Source: an uncultured beta proteobacterium
GTDB taxonomy: Bacteria; Pseudomonadota; Gammaproteobacteria; Burkholderiales; Burkholderiaceae_C
Assembly (NCBI GenBank): GCA_903958915.1
Contig: CAJBVC010000552.1
Span: 1-6,692, forward strand
DNA: 6,692 bases
Direction of reading: 5' to 3'
The position numbers were made by a program, and so were the translations under genes. Of this stretch, positions 6,627-6,692 are shown one piece after another (positions within the stretch are counted from its first letter, which is position 1; the number at the start of each line of letters is the position of its first letter). The notes under the pieces are model-generated. The model worked only from the letters and a program-made list of their open reading frames with translations. It was not told where the DNA came from and did not search any database.

Positions 6627-6692
6627 ATGGACAATCTGGTCATCAAACAATCGTCCTCCTCGCCTGCCATATCTGCTGACTGGAACGCTGGC
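6627..6692 (+). CDS. siaC: SiaC family regulatory phosphoprotein (partial, first 22 residues)
   Basis: The 22 visible codons read MDNLVIKQSSSSPAISADWN and onward to the window edge. The pattern of a short strand, a Ser-rich turn, then SPAI-x-ADW-x-AG matches the beginning of SiaC/DUF1987 proteins, which open with a similar TPAIRADW-type motif. SiaC is the phosphorylation target of SiaB and, when unphosphorylated, binds and activates a GGDEF diguanylate cyclase. The phosphorylated threonine lies further downstream, outside the window. The call rests on the short motif plus position directly after siaB with a strong ribosome binding site. Confidence 0.8.
   Translation, partial: MDNLVIKQSSSSPAISADWNAG

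Noticed and set aside
6218..6670. Minus-strand open frame of 150 codons
   Set aside because: Antisense to siaB and across the siaB/siaC junction; siaB has clear GHKL motifs, this frame has none.

Overview
The window looks like a piece of a betaproteobacterial chromosome, probably Burkholderiales and perhaps Comamonadaceae-like. That placement is inferred from the moderately high G+C coding sequence and the style of the siaB/siaC pair; no rRNA or other phylogenetic marker is present. It holds two divergently oriented blocks separated by about 720 bases of apparently non-coding DNA.

Positions 1-5338 carry five genes, all on the minus strand and tightly packed. Read in transcription order (right to left) they are: an acyl-CoA ligase of the adenylate-forming family, a NodN-type MaoC hydratase, a large N,N-dimethylformamidase (DMFase) beta-subunit-like metalloenzyme, a TetR-family regulator, and the first 75 codons of a DJ-1/PfpI-family protein resembling isonitrile (isocyanide) hydratase. 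The last two overlap by an ATGA start/stop. Gaps elsewhere are 12 to 60 bases, so an operon is likely. The DJ-1 gene runs off the left edge.

The chemistry suggests a catabolic module for an unidentified N-containing compound. Isonitrile hydratases turn isonitriles into N-substituted formamides, and DMFases hydrolyse formamides, so the two could act in series. Alternatively, the DMFase-like enzyme may cleave a larger amide, and the released acid may be activated by the ligase and processed by the MaoC hydratase. The TetR protein is the obvious local regulator. A perfect 5-bp-arm palindrome lies just upstream of its gene, and related GTGAC/GTCAC half-sites are scattered upstream of the ligase.

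Positions 5339-6058 contain no convincing gene. They hold a candidate promoter for the minus-strand operon, several inverted repeats, and two short stretches that read like decayed coding sequence.

Positions 6059-6692 (plus strand) carry siaB, a small GHKL-type protein kinase, and the first 22 codons of siaC, its substrate and a regulator of a diguanylate cyclase in the Sia c-di-GMP pathway. No siaA phosphatase gene lies upstream of siaB here. This block looks functionally unrelated to the catabolic cluster.
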